This document shows, piece by piece, positions 1-8,351 of a stretch of DNA of 64,000 nt. Positions within the stretch are counted from its first letter, which is position 1, and the number at the start of each line of letters is the position of its first letter. The notes beneath the pieces are model-generated. The model was not told where the DNA came from. It did no database searches and saw only the letters and a list, made by a program, of their open reading frames with translations. This DNA comes from Paenibacillus woosongensis (GTDB taxonomy: Bacteria; Bacillota; Bacilli; Paenibacillales; Paenibacillaceae). A program made the position numbers and the translations under genes. The stretch covers positions 1,426,001 to 1,490,000 of the forward strand of contig NZ_CP126084.1 of the NCBI RefSeq assembly GCF_030122845.1. Direction: 5' to 3'.

Positions 1-1
1 A

Positions 2-406
2 GTAGCGGCAGCAATCATTGAGAATGAACAAGGGCAACTGCTAATAGCACGCCGAAAAGAAGGGAAGTCCCAAGCGGGGCTGTGGGAATTTCCGGGCGGA
101 AAGATCGAAGAAGGCGAGTCTGGTGAAGAGTGCCTTCGCCGGGAACTCATGGAGGAAATGAATATTACGATTGAACCGTATGAATTTGTTGGCGTCAATG
201 ACCACTGGTATGGAGATGTGCATATCCGGCTGTTTGCCTGGAAGGCAGCATATCAGGCCGGGACAATTACATTAGCCGACCATGATGAATACTGCTGGAT
301 CGCCAAGAGTGAGCTTGGTTTATTTGAGTTCGCTGAGGCGGATAAGGTGTTTGTCCGGAAGCTTAGTGCGGGAGGAAACCCAGACCAATCATCCAGCAAA
401 GCTTAA
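2..406 (+). CDS. NUDIX hydrolase, MutT-like (5' end outside window)
   Basis: The reading frame is open from the first bases of the window and stops with TAA at 404-406, so the N-terminus is missing. The NUDIX box is clear: GGKIEEGE, then seven residues, then RELMEE. This matches G-x5-E-x7-REU-x-EE-x-G-U, except that the usual glycine near the end is Asn (EEMNI). The upstream LLIARR segment and the WEFPGGK strand are typical of MutT/8-oxo-dGTP diphosphatase-like members. The family hydrolyses nucleoside diphosphates linked to another moiety, using metal held by the REUxEE glutamates. The exact substrate cannot be told from the sequence. The gene converges on the isoprenoid enzyme gene that follows. 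Confidence 0.85.
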   Translation, partial: VAAAIIENEQGQLLIARRKEGKSQAGLWEFPGGKIEEGESGEECLRRELMEEMNITIEPYEFVGVNDHWYGDVHIRLFAWKAAYQAGTITLADHDEYCWIAKSELGLFEFAEADKVFVRKLSAGGNPDQSSSKA

Positions 407-435
407 AAATGAACAAGTTTCTAGTAGGTAAAAAA

Positions 436-506
436 TACGTTAGACGTCATGGATCGGATATTCGATCTCTTTCACACGAATCCTCACCTCACGACGTTCT
501 AACGTA
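436..506. terminator. Long-loop inverted repeat between convergent genes
   Basis: TACGTTAGACGTC at 436-448 is matched by GACGTTCTAACGTA at 493-506, an almost perfect 13-14 bp inverted repeat with a loop of about 44 bases. It lies between two converging genes, so it may act as a transcription barrier for both, but there is no T-run next to it. Confidence 0.35.
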
Positions 507-529
507 CAGAATGATCTGCTGTTATCGCT

Positions 530-2911
530 TTATTTATCTCTGCTCACCATATAATGTAATAAGTGCTTAAGAAAAACGTTGTTCCGGGGTATATCGTTCA
601 ATGCTTCCACGGCCCGGCAATAGTGCTCCCACATCGCCCTTCGGGCACCATCATGACCTAGAAGGGTTACAAAGGTCGAACTATTGTTTTCAATGTCCTG
701 ACGAACAGGCTTTCCCAATAAGCTGATTTCACCTTCCGAATCCAGCAAGTCATCCTTAATCTGGAAGGCGATGCCTGCATGGTAGGCATATTTCTTTAAT
801 GATGCTATTTCCGCCTCGTTGACTTGAGCCAGAATGGCAGGCATCACCAGGCAAGCTTCAAAGGCGATCCCTGTTTTGTAGAAGCATATCGTATTCAACT
901 GCTCAAGGGTTAACAATTGTCCCCTGGCTTCTAAATCCATGGCCTGACCCATGCAGATTTCGCCGGCCTTTTGGGATGAATATCGCATCAAGGCGAGTAC
1001 GGCCGTGGCCTCAAAACCGCTCAGGGAGGACTGCTCTTCAACGGCTTTCTGAATCAGATACAGCCCCGTCAGCTCCGCGGTGGCGCTATTATGAACCTGA
1101 TGAAGAGTCGGGCGTCCCCGGCGGGTAGGCGCATTGTCCTGTGAGGGCAGATCGTCGAAAATCAAAGAGGCTGTATGCATATACTCCAATGATTTCAGCA
1201 GCGGCATGATCGCCGCGGGCTCCAGGCCATATTCATTAACCCCCATGACCCACGTTAAAATAGGCCGAAGACGTTTGCCGTCTCCTTGAAGACTATAGTT
1301 CGCGGCATCAATTAGCGAATTTGTGACGGGCGGCATTTCTCCCGCTTTAGGAATTTGCAATTGTTGATTGATCTCGCGGCGGACAGAATGAATCGTATCG
1401 ATGAAGCTATCCTTCTCTTTGCGGCTGTTTCTCAGTACAGTGATGATTTGATCCCGAAGCAGCTTGTCAAGAAAGTCCACATCGTCCGCTTGCTGAACCA
1501 TACGCTGGATGAGCCGGTTGAATTCCGGATTTCCCGAGGTAAAGATGCTCATGGTTTCGTTGTATTTCGCTTCCCCAAGGCGATCCTTGAAGCGTTTTAA
1601 TCCGTTGATGGCACGATTCAGGATAATGTCCCGTGTTCTGGCATCTGAACGATACACGTCGTGGATCAAATAGGAAATGACCGTCCAGTACAATTCATAC
1701 GGATTCATCAGGTCCGGACGCTGCTTGCTGTGCTGCAAATAATAGGTGTAGGGCGTCACGGCACCGGCCTTCATATCATCGAACATATCCGCAAAATCAT
1801 CAGCGAGCTGGTTGTAGATCCCGTAGTAGAACGTCCGCTGCTCGAAGCCTTCATCCTCGGGTGCGCCAATGACGGAGCGGACAATCAATCGGGAAGAAGA
1901 GGATTTCAGAATAACAGGCAGGTACAGCTCCTCGTTGGTGTAGGCAGGATGGGACAGCTCCTTGACACGGTCCAGATGCTGAGCATGGAAAAATACATAG
2001 GCTTGCTCAAAAAAGATATTGATGGTTTTCGGCGACTGGGAGTTTCTAATATATTCAAAAGCTTCCCGAAGCTCTGAATATACATACTGGATGAAGTCCC
2101 TGTTCTCGCCGTCCCACTCTCCGGATTCCGGAACAGAGCCGGTAAGCAGTGCAGTTCTGATCATGCGGGAATATTGTTCCTTCTCCCCGGTATTTAGAAT
2201 TTCTGAATCAAGGAGATCGTCAATAAAAGGATAGGTCAGTCCATAGGAGTAACCGAGGCGGATCGCCTCATCAAGCCGTTTCGAGCGCTCATCAGCCGGC
2301 AGGCTATCGTTCATCTCATCCATGACATGAAGCACGACGCCGATGATGATTTTCATCAGTTTTCTCTGGGCATGCTCCGCATCCATTCCCTGAGGGATAT
2401 GGGTGGATACGCGGTTCAGTTTTTCGATTAGCCAGATAACGGCGTCCTCTATGTTCTCCTTCTGCGCCCATCGGTATAGTCCGGCCATATTCATGAATTC
2501 TGGAGGGTCTCCCTGTTTGGTACTGGTGTAGCGAAGCAGGTATCTTTTAACATCCGCTGCTGTACGCTCTATGCGAGCCAGGGTATCTGGAGAATCGAGG
2601 GTTTTGCCCAAGTCACGCATGTAAATATAAGAAATGCTTCGATCCAGATAGCCGTCCAATTTGCCGGAGCGATTCAGCCAGCTGATATATTGATGATAGC
2701 CCAGTGCATCAGGCGTCTTGCTGCCGCGTGGAAGCCAGGAATGCCAGAAGCGGGGAACATGGCTCTTTTTCCACCGTTGAATATCAGTTGTCAATGTTTG
2801 AACATACGTATGATTCATAGCCCGCATTTGCAGAGATGCGTAATACTCAAGTGCCTTCTGCTCAGCCCTTTTATACCCTGTATTGGCTTGAATTGTAATT
2901 ACCTCATTCAT
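530..2911 (-). CDS. Large class I isoprenoid (polyprenyl synthase-like) enzyme, 793 aa
   Basis: The C-terminal third (about residues 545-793) is a trans-isoprenyl diphosphate synthase. It has GKRLRP for diphosphate binding, a first aspartate-rich motif DDLPSQD near residue 586 followed by RRGRPT, and a second motif DDLLD near residue 720. Such domains condense isopentenyl diphosphate with an allylic diphosphate using Mg2+. The N-terminal two thirds is helical and also carries aspartate-rich segments, IDDLLDSE near residue 231 and LADDFADMFDDM near residue 370. It may therefore be a second class I terpenoid fold. Ordinary prenyl synthases are about 300 residues, so this is a two-module protein. 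The ATG at 2911 follows GAGGGA at good spacing. The product is unknown. Confidence 0.8.
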   Translation of the reverse strand: MNEVITIQANTGYKRAEQKALEYYASLQMRAMNHTYVQTLTTDIQRWKKSHVPRFWHSWLPRGSKTPDALGYHQYISWLNRSGKLDGYLDRSISYIYMRDLGKTLDSPDTLARIERTAADVKRYLLRYTSTKQGDPPEFMNMAGLYRWAQKENIEDAVIWLIEKLNRVSTHIPQGMDAEHAQRKLMKIIIGVVLHVMDEMNDSLPADERSKRLDEAIRLGYSYGLTYPFIDDLLDSEILNTGEKEQYSRMIRTALLTGSVPESGEWDGENRDFIQYVYSELREAFEYIRNSQSPKTINIFFEQAYVFFHAQHLDRVKELSHPAYTNEELYLPVILKSSSSRLIVRSVIGAPEDEGFEQRTFYYGIYNQLADDFADMFDDMKAGAVTPYTYYLQHSKQRPDLMNPYELYWTVISYLIHDVYRSDARTRDIILNRAINGLKRFKDRLGEAKYNETMSIFTSGNPEFNRLIQRMVQQADDVDFLDKLLRDQIITVLRNSRKEKDSFIDTIHSVRREINQQLQIPKAGEMPPVTNSLIDAANYSLQGDGKRLRPILTWVMGVNEYGLEPAAIMPLLKSLEYMHTASLIFDDLPSQDNAPTRRGRPTLHQVHNSATAELTGLYLIQKAVEEQSSLSGFEATAVLALMRYSSQKAGEICMGQAMDLEARGQLLTLEQLNTICFYKTGIAFEACLVMPAILAQVNEAEIASLKKYAYHAGIAFQIKDDLLDSEGEISLLGKPVRQDIENNSSTFVTLLGHDGARRAMWEHYCRAVEALNDIPRNNVFLKHLLHYMVSRDK

Positions 2912-3036
2912 TGTTGGCTTCCCTCAATTTCTAGTTGTTTAGTGGACGGATGATGCTTACATCATATACGTGAAAGAAACTTATTGGTTACAACATCGGC
3001 CCATACACTTTGGTAAAATAGGCTGGGGTGACAGTG

Positions 3037-3939
3037 ATGCAAATAAACAGGCTGCTTGAAATTGTTTATATTTTATTGGATAAAAAGCAGGTAACCGCCA
3101 AGCAATTGGCCGAGCAGTTCGAAGTATCGCAGCGGACGATTTACCGCGATATAGATACATTGAGTGCGGCGGGAATCCCCGTATATACGAGTAAGGGGAA
3201 GGGCGGAGGTATTCGTCTGCTTGATCAGTTTGTGCTGGGCAAATCGATGCTGTCAGACAAGGAACAGGTGGACATCCTCTCTTCGCTTCAAGGCTTGAAT
3301 GCCCTGAATGTTCCAGATGTGGAGCCCGTGCTGAGTAAGCTCGCAGCCATATTCAACAAAGAGTCCACCAGCTGGATTGATGTCGATTTCTCCCGGTGGG
3401 GCTCTGATGCTTCGGAGCAGGAGAAGTTCAACTTATTGAAAACGGCGATTTTAAACAGAAATGTAGTGGCCTTTGATTATTATAGTTCCTATGGAGTAAA
3501 AACCGAGAGAATCGCAGAGCCTGTAAAGCTGATTTTTAAAGGGCAAGGCTGGTATATTTATGGATTTTGCAGGTTGAAAAATGACTTCAGAATGTTCAAG
3601 GTGACCCGAATCAAAAATCTGGCTTGCTCTCAAGAAACATTTAGCAGAGAGAAGCTGGGGGAAGTCTGGAGTTATCCCTCCAATATAAATCATAGAACGG
3701 TAAAGCTTGTTTTAAAAATGGAGTCCAGCATGGCTTATAGGGTCTATGACGAATTTGACCAGAATGGAATAACTAAACTTCCGGACGGAAGCTTTATTGT
3801 AGAGGTTACTTATGTCGAGGATGAGTGGGTGTACGGGTACATTTTGTCTTACGGTGCTGCTGCTGAGGTGATAGAACCGGAGCATGTCCGGAATATTATA
3901 AAGCAAAAGCTGGAGGCGAGTTTAAGAAAATATTCATGA
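3037..3939 (+). CDS. YafY-like HTH/WYL-domain transcriptional regulator
   Basis: An N-terminal helix-turn-helix of the HTH_11 type (residues about 5-55, containing TAKQLAEQFEVSQRTIYRDI) is followed by a WYL sensor domain (about 135-215, containing GQGWYIYGFCRLKNDFR) and a C-terminal extension. YafY-type WYL proteins are DNA-binding regulators that respond to small ligands. ATG 3037 is chosen because GGGG at 3025-3028 lies 8 bases ahead; a GTG at 3028 is in frame but has no ribosome binding site. The gene is divergent from the isoprenoid enzyme. It stands 83 bp ahead of a gene for a GyrI-like effector-binding protein, a pairing often seen with these regulators. Confidence 0.85.
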   Translation: MQINRLLEIVYILLDKKQVTAKQLAEQFEVSQRTIYRDIDTLSAAGIPVYTSKGKGGGIRLLDQFVLGKSMLSDKEQVDILSSLQGLNALNVPDVEPVLSKLAAIFNKESTSWIDVDFSRWGSDASEQEKFNLLKTAILNRNVVAFDYYSSYGVKTERIAEPVKLIFKGQGWYIYGFCRLKNDFRMFKVTRIKNLACSQETFSREKLGEVWSYPSNINHRTVKLVLKMESSMAYRVYDEFDQNGITKLPDGSFIVEVTYVEDEWVYGYILSYGAAAEVIEPEHVRNIIKQKLEASLRKYS

Positions 3940-4022
3940 GCTAGTTTTTATAATATGACATGCTGTTGTCAAATTAGGGCTGCTATACTGACCTCAAAAT
4001 CAAATGAAACGAGGTATTGCCC

Positions 4023-4502
4023 ATGAATTATGAAATAGTACATGTAGAGGAAAAAACAGTCGCAGGACTCCGGATCAGAACCAGTAACAACGATCCCCTT
4101 ATGAGCCGAAAGATAGGTGAGCTCTGGCAGCGGTTTTATCAGGATGGAATCTATCACGCGATACCTGGCAAAAGGAATGATAAAAGCATTGGCTTATACA
4201 CCCATTATGAGATGGATGTTCATGGCGAATATGATGTGATCGTATGCTGCGAAGTGCAAGGAGCGGGGGACTCTGATGCCAAACAAAGTTTAGAAGAGGC
4301 GGAGATTCAGATCGAAACGATCCCTGCGGGGAAGTATGCAAAATTTATTGTGCAAGGTCATATGCAGCAGGCGGTGGCTGAATTTTGGACGAAGCTGTGT
4401 TCGATGGAGCTGGATAGAAAATTCAGCTGCGATTTTGAAGAGTATCAAAGCGGTGGAGACATGGATAACGCCGAAATTCACATTTATATTGCATTGAATT
4501 GA
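4023..4502 (+). CDS. GyrI-like / AraC effector-binding domain protein
   Basis: This 159-residue protein consists only of a bacterial effector-binding (GyrI/SOUL-like) domain. It starts with VHVEEKTVAGLRIRTSN, has a central GLYTHYEMDVHGEYDVIVCCEV segment split by short turns, and ends with a strand near EIHIYIAL. The family binds small hydrophobic or cationic ligands and is often fused to or encoded beside transcription regulators. ATG 4023 has CGAGG 8 bases upstream; an in-frame TTG at 4017 is less likely. The stop codon lies inside an ATTGA pentamer repeat. It may work with the upstream WYL regulator, which is inference from position. Confidence 0.75.
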   Translation: MNYEIVHVEEKTVAGLRIRTSNNDPLMSRKIGELWQRFYQDGIYHAIPGKRNDKSIGLYTHYEMDVHGEYDVIVCCEVQGAGDSDAKQSLEEAEIQIETIPAGKYAKFIVQGHMQQAVAEFWTKLCSMELDRKFSCDFEEYQSGGDMDNAEIHIYIALN

Positions 4503-4532
4503 ATTGAATTGAATTGAATTGAATTGAATTGA
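4493..4532 (+). repeat. (ATTGA)8 pentanucleotide microsatellite over a stop codon
   Basis: Eight perfect tandem copies of ATTGA cover the last codons and the TGA stop of the effector-binding gene. Because 5 is not a multiple of 3, the TGAs fall in all three frames. Confidence 0.95.
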
Positions 4533-4908
4533 ATGTGGGGCGGGGATTTCGTTATTACATTAGAGGGGGATGGTTTTTTTGTGCGTACATCGCGGACGTT
4601 TTAATAGTGAATGTCCATGCAAATGTGGACACTAGGGAGATCATCATCCAACGCATAGCGCTGACTACATATTGTGTTTGAATATTATAAAAATCTATAT
4701 ATAGATGATCCCAGATGGCGCAGATATATTTCAGGTGTCCACTATTTGAAAGACATTTCGGCATGAAAAGTCCACTGGGACAACACATTTCGACTTTATA
4801 TACAGAGCCTCTAGCTTGTCGTATTATAAACAATAATAAAGCTCATGGGAGGCCATCGCGAAAAGCAAAAGATAATCTCCGTACTGGGTGCCAGGTTCCA
4901 TATTTATA
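4533..4908. other. 376-bp stretch with no supported gene
   Basis: Only short frames without ribosome binding sites occur here. The segment directly precedes a truncated-looking frame and may be decayed coding sequence. No promoter or terminator stands out. Confidence 0.4.
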
Positions 4909-5250
4909 ATGCCAATCAAGCATGTCGGAAGCATGCGCAGAAAGGGATTTAAGTCTATTTTGAAAGATGAATGGATCATACTGAATGCGGGCGAGGCCGA
5001 GATCGGGCGGATCAAAGAGGATAGCAGGCTACTAGCACTGCTGCGGCGGTTCCTCAGCAGCTTAATTCCGCAAACTTATAACGTAGAAATAAATGGAAGT
5101 ACGGTGACTACTTTTAAGCAAAATTTCAATTCGTTTGTCACGAAAATTAATGTGGATTTCTCCACCGACCCGTCTCACACGCTTGATCGCCGCTTTGGTC
5201 TTGCTGCCAGCATATTGTTGTGTGCAATTGACGGCAAGCAGTCGAGCTAA
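4909..5250 (+). pseudogene. Fragment resembling the C-terminal half of a LURP-one/scramblase-like protein
   Basis: The frame reads about 113 residues with a basic start (SMRRKGFKSILKDEW), a central LLALLRRFLSSLIPQTYNVEI and a C-terminal LDRRFGLAASILLCAIDGKQ. This layout recalls the last half of tubby-like/LURP-one or scramblase-related proteins, membrane-associated beta-barrel folds of unclear role. The assignment is from memory of the family and is weak. The frame is blocked upstream by TAA at 4873, and ATG 4909 has no ribosome binding site. I read it as a 5'-truncated gene. A terminator follows directly. Confidence 0.35.
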
Positions 5251-5277
5251 GGAAATTCTCTACCGATTAATACGATG

Positions 5278-5304
5278 AAGAAGGGGCTAAAACAGCCCCT
5301 TCTT
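5278..5304 (+). terminator. Perfect 11-bp hairpin after the gene fragment
   Basis: AAGAAGGGGCT at 5278-5288 pairs exactly with AGCCCCTTCTT at 5294-5304 around a 5-base loop. The tail is short in T. Confidence 0.7.
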
Positions 5305-5332
5305 ACTAGCTCAGGACGAGAATTCACAACCT

Positions 5333-5434
5333 TTGGTTAATTTCGTTAAGAAACTTGCCATTGAGGAACGTATTACCTTAGAAGATGCACGACTTATTAT
5401 CGAGAAATATAATGCAGAGTGGAGAGGGATATAG
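5333..5434 (+). pseudogene. Small frame or gene remnant (VKKLAIEERITLEDAR...)
   Basis: The frame reads a helical peptide ending KYNAEWRGI before TAG at 5432-5434. It has no ATG; TTG at 5333 is the only possible start and has no ribosome binding site. It is in the same frame as the membrane protein that follows 15 bases later. It may be the end of a small gene or the N-terminal part of one split by the TAG. Function is unknown. Confidence 0.25.
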
Positions 5435-5449
5435 ACGCCGGATTTAACG

Positions 5450-5716
5450 GTGTTTTTCATCATTGTTGGTATGTCGGCTGTTCAGTATTTTATGGCTAGC
5501 AGGAATAGTTTCATACTCGGTGCCATCATCCCTCTAGTGTTCACTGCTGTGATAACATGGATGTTTACAACCAATAGAATTGAAAGTAAGACTGCGTATA
5601 TTGTATTACTTCTAGTTGGATTGATTATTTTGGTAGAAGAGTGGGCAAGAGGCCGGAAATCTCTCCGTAAGCGTCAGCAGAAGGAAATGGATATCATGAT
5701 AACCAAAGATCTATGA
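5450..5716 (+). CDS. Small membrane protein, hypothetical
   Basis: This 88-residue protein has three predicted hydrophobic segments (about residues 1-15, 20-38 and 47-62) and a strongly charged tail with GRKSLRKRQQKE. I do not recognise a named family. The GTG start at 5450 is uncertain: GGAGAGGG at 5421-5428 is 21 bases away, further than usual. The hydrophobic N-terminus and basic C-terminus suggest an inner-membrane protein with a cytoplasmic tail. It precedes the tyrS leader but is separated from it by a promoter. Confidence 0.5.
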   Translation: MFFIIVGMSAVQYFMASRNSFILGAIIPLVFTAVITWMFTTNRIESKTAYIVLLLVGLIILVEEWARGRKSLRKRQQKEMDIMITKDL

Positions 5717-5742
5717 TTCCTTTCCTCAGGGGAAAAATACAT

Positions 5743-5771
5743 TTGACAATCGAAAATCAATTCACTATACT
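5743..5771 (+). promoter_or_regulatory. Sigma-A-type promoter of the tyrS T-box transcript
   Basis: TTGACA at 5743-5748 and TATACT at 5766-5771 are separated by 17 bases and lie just before the T-box leader. Confidence 0.85.
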
Positions 5772-5784
5772 TTCTGTAAACTTA

Positions 5785-6055
5785 TATGTCAATTACGATG
5801 ATGGAACGAAGTAGCGGGCAGTCACTGTTCTCAGAAAGCCAGGGGTCGATGCGACCTGGCAGCATTACTGATCCCTTGCGAATTACACTCCGGAGTATCT
5901 TGGGTAATGCCAAGCGGGTTGGCTCACGATAGCGAGCTGAGAGAGGTATGATGGCGAATCCGGCTGACGGATGTTGAGATCATCGTACAAATTGGGTGGT
6001 AACACGGTTAATTCAATCGTCCCTTTAGTCTGAAACAGACTAGGGGACGTTTTTT
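5785..6055 (+). ncRNA. Tyrosine T-box riboswitch of tyrS
   Basis: This leader has the features of a T-box that senses uncharged tRNA. GAACGAAGTAGCG occurs at the base of stem I. An apical hairpin reads CCAGG-GGTC...GACCTGG. The conserved T-box AAATTGGGTGGTAACACGG covers 5989-6007. The terminator pairs 6019-6032 with 6036-6048 and ends in a T-run at 6050-6055. The probable specifier is TAC (tyrosine) at 5884-5886 after GAAT, which agrees with the downstream gene. Uncharged tRNA-Tyr is expected to stabilise the antiterminator and allow tyrS transcription. Confidence 0.92.
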
Positions 6056-6081
6056 ATTTTATGGAGTATAGGGAGCTGAAG

Positions 6082-7344
6082 ATGTTGAATATTATCGATG
6101 AATTGGAATGGCGCGAAGCGATTAATCAGCAGACGGATGCGGAGGGGCTCCGCAAGCTGACCGAGGAGAAGGCGATCTCCTTGTATTGCGGGGTGGACCC
6201 GACGGGAGACAGCATGCATATCGGGCATTTGATTCCTTTTATCGTGCTGAAAAGATTTCAACTGGCAGGGCACAAACCTGTCATTCTCATTGGCGGCGCA
6301 ACCGGAACGATCGGTGACCCAAGCGGCCGTCAGACCGAGCGCAGCCTGCAGACGATGGAGCAGGTACAGGCTAACGTTGAGGCGCTGACTGCGCAAATGA
6401 AGAAGCTGTTTATGACCGACGGGGACAATGAGCTGAGACTGGTGAACAACTACGATTGGACGCATCAGTTGAACGTGATTGATTTTCTGCGGGATTACGG
6501 GAAGAATTTCAGCATCAATGCGATGCTGGCCAAAGATGTCGTAGCAAGCCGTTTGGATAGCGGAATTTCGTTCACGGAGTTCTCGTATCAAATTCTGCAG
6601 TCGATGGACTACCTGCATCTGTATCAGGAAGAGGATGTTCAGCTGCAAATCGGTGGCTCCGATCAATGGGGCAATATTACAAGCGGGCTGGATCTCATTC
6701 GCAAAAAAGTAGGCCCGGAAGCGAAAGCCTTCGGCTTAACGATTCCGCTCATGCTGAAGGCCGATGGCACGAAATTCGGCAAAACGGCCGGCGGCGCGGT
6801 CTGGCTTGATCCGAAGAAAACGACACCGTACGAGTTCTACCAGTTCTGGGCAAATACCGATGACCGCGATGTCGTTAAATACCTGAAATACTTCACGTTC
6901 CTCGATAAAGAGGCGATTGAGGCTCTGGCTGAGAAGGTACAGACCGAGCCGCATAAACGCGAAGCGCAAATTACGCTGGCCGAAGAAATGACCCGGTTCG
7001 TGCACGGCGAGAATGCGCTGGCTGAGGCTAAGCGAATTACCGCCGCTCTGTTCAGCGGGGATATTAAGTCTCTGACTGCTGATGAAATCGAACAAGGTTT
7101 CAAAGAAATGCCGACCTTCGAAGCAGCCAAAGAATCCAAGAATATCGTCGATTGGCTCGTTGACGTAGGCATTGAACCCTCGAAACGCCAAGCGCGCGAG
7201 GATATTACGAGCGGGGCCATCTCTCTGAACGGGGAGCGGGTCAATGAGCTGGAGTTCGAGATTACGGCCGATCTGGCGATCGAAGGCCGCTTCATCATCG
7301 TCCGCAAAGGGAAGAAGAAATACCATTTGGTGAAATTGGTTTAG
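6082..7344 (+). CDS. tyrS: Tyrosyl-tRNA synthetase
   Basis: The enzyme joins tyrosine to tRNA-Tyr in the cytoplasm using ATP. It is a 420-residue class I synthetase with the HIGH signature at about residue 46, GGSDQWGNI in the tyrosine-binding region, a KFGKT form of the KMSKS loop at about 231, and a C-terminal S4 RNA-binding domain (about 350-420). Length and motifs match the bacterial TyrS1 type. ATG 6082 is chosen because GGGAG at 6071-6075 precedes it properly; an in-frame ATG at 6061 sits directly on the T-box terminator tail without a ribosome binding site. Regulation by tRNA-Tyr charging is evident from the leader. Confidence 0.97.
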   Translation: MLNIIDELEWREAINQQTDAEGLRKLTEEKAISLYCGVDPTGDSMHIGHLIPFIVLKRFQLAGHKPVILIGGATGTIGDPSGRQTERSLQTMEQVQANVEALTAQMKKLFMTDGDNELRLVNNYDWTHQLNVIDFLRDYGKNFSINAMLAKDVVASRLDSGISFTEFSYQILQSMDYLHLYQEEDVQLQIGGSDQWGNITSGLDLIRKKVGPEAKAFGLTIPLMLKADGTKFGKTAGGAVWLDPKKTTPYEFYQFWANTDDRDVVKYLKYFTFLDKEAIEALAEKVQTEPHKREAQITLAEEMTRFVHGENALAEAKRITAALFSGDIKSLTADEIEQGFKEMPTFEAAKESKNIVDWLVDVGIEPSKRQAREDITSGAISLNGERVNELEFEITADLAIEGRFIIVRKGKKKYHLVKLV

Positions 7345-7360
7345 GGGTACGAAACGAAAG

Positions 7361-7400
7361 GCACAGCAGTCTCCTGCGGGAGGGTGCTGTGCTTTTGCTT
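7361..7400 (+). terminator. Terminator of tyrS
   Basis: GCACAGCA at 7361-7368 pairs with TGCTGTGC at 7385-7392, followed by TTTTGCTTTTT. Confidence 0.85.
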
Positions 7401-7405
7401 TTTAT

Positions 7406-7435
7406 GCAAAAAGACGCCGAGTTATCTTGGCGTCT
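7406..7435 (-). terminator. Terminator of the small minus-strand gene
   Basis: On the minus strand AGACGCC (7435-7429) pairs with GGCGTCT (7418-7412), followed by a T-run. Confidence 0.75.
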
Positions 7436-7444
7436 CTGCGTAGG

Positions 7445-7675
7445 TTAGATGAGCGTTTCGGAGGTGCCGCCGGATTGCAAATCATTCCAGGCGACATATA
7501 AGCTAAGTGAGGCGGCGATTAGAAACAAAATGGCGGAAAGCAGCGCGATTTCGTTTCTTCGGGTCGTTGAAATCGAACTGCCATGGCGACCGCTTATACT
7601 TCGTATTTTTACGGGTTTTGCATGCTTTCTTGCCGACTGCTTTACATGCTTTTTTATAGGTCTCACACGCTTCAC
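7445..7675 (-). CDS. Small basic membrane protein, hypothetical
   Basis: This 76-residue protein has a very basic N-terminal 40 residues (many K, R and H) and then one transmembrane helix (about residues 44-64, AILFLIAASLSLYVAW), ending in a short polar tail. The GTG start is well supported by AAAGGAG 8 bases upstream, and a terminator follows on the same strand, so it is probably a real gene. The cytoplasmic part could bind nucleic acid or acidic lipid, but this is only inferred from charge. No family is recognised. Confidence 0.6.
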   Translation of the reverse strand: MKRVRPIKKHVKQSARKHAKPVKIRSISGRHGSSISTTRRNEIALLSAILFLIAASLSLYVAWNDLQSGGTSETLI

Positions 7676-8170
7676 ACGCAGTCACTCCTTTGGAACGCAA
7701 TGGCATACTCCAGAATATGTTGGCGTAGGAGTGATCGTTCCGAAAAGAGAAGAAAATGGACAAATAGTAGAGTTGAGCCCTGAGGAAGCATCATCTTGCG
7801 GGAGCAGCCTCTTAGGGGGAATACAGTTCCCGTATCAAGGAAGATTAGCAAATACTGATCTGTTTCACTTTCATATATCCACTCGCAGTTGCTTATTCAG
7901 AAGGTCGACGATCTACTATGCCGGCTATCTTCCAGAGTAGTTAGCTCAACAGGGAACATGTCTCCATTTTTAAATAGATTGACTATAGAAGTATTGCTGC
8001 TGTTTTACCCGCCAAACCGATTCGCCGCCTGAGGTCATGCTGAGACAGAGGAACCTGTATTAGCAGAATAGTCAACATATCATACATACATACATACATA
8101 GGTGAGGGGTGCCCCGTAAACTATTCATTTAGTGGCTGGGGCATCCTTCTTTGTCACCATAGCTCTAGGT
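7676..8170. other. About 500-bp gap: weak hairpin and CATA repeats, no supported gene
   Basis: No frame here has both a ribosome binding site and convincing protein character. (CATA)5 occupies 8081-8100. GGGTGCCCC near 8107 can pair with GGGGCATCC ending near 8146, a possible weak terminator. Confidence 0.45.
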
Positions 8171-8173
8171 TTG

Positions 8174-8202
8174 TTATTATAATAATGCTAACAAAATATA
8201 AT
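8174..8202 (+). promoter_or_regulatory. Possible promoter of the mannanase gene
   Basis: TATAAT at 8197-8202 has a poor -35 candidate TTATTA 17 bases upstream in a very AT-rich segment. Confidence 0.4.
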
Positions 8203-8303
8203 AAACTATAGAATTATTTTTACAGTTAATGTATGATGAGAATTGTAATTTCCATTTCTATCTACTTTTCCGCAGAAAGGAGCTTCGTAGTAACGCCAAT
8301 CAA

Positions 8304-8315
8304 GTAAGCGCTTAC
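8304..8315. promoter_or_regulatory. LacI-family or cre-type operator ahead of the mannanase
   Basis: GTAAGCGCTTAC is a perfect 12-bp palindrome with the CG centre of CcpA cre and LacI-family sites. It lies about 100 bp downstream of the possible -10 and 36 bp before the start codon. Carbon catabolite repression of the mannanase is the likely meaning. Confidence 0.65.
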
Positions 8316-8351
8316 CTATCATCCAAACTATTGAATTGGAGGGTTCTATTT

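Noticed and set aside
1355..2234. Plus-strand frames opposite the isoprenoid enzyme
   Set aside because: They are shadows of a well-supported minus-strand gene with conserved motifs.
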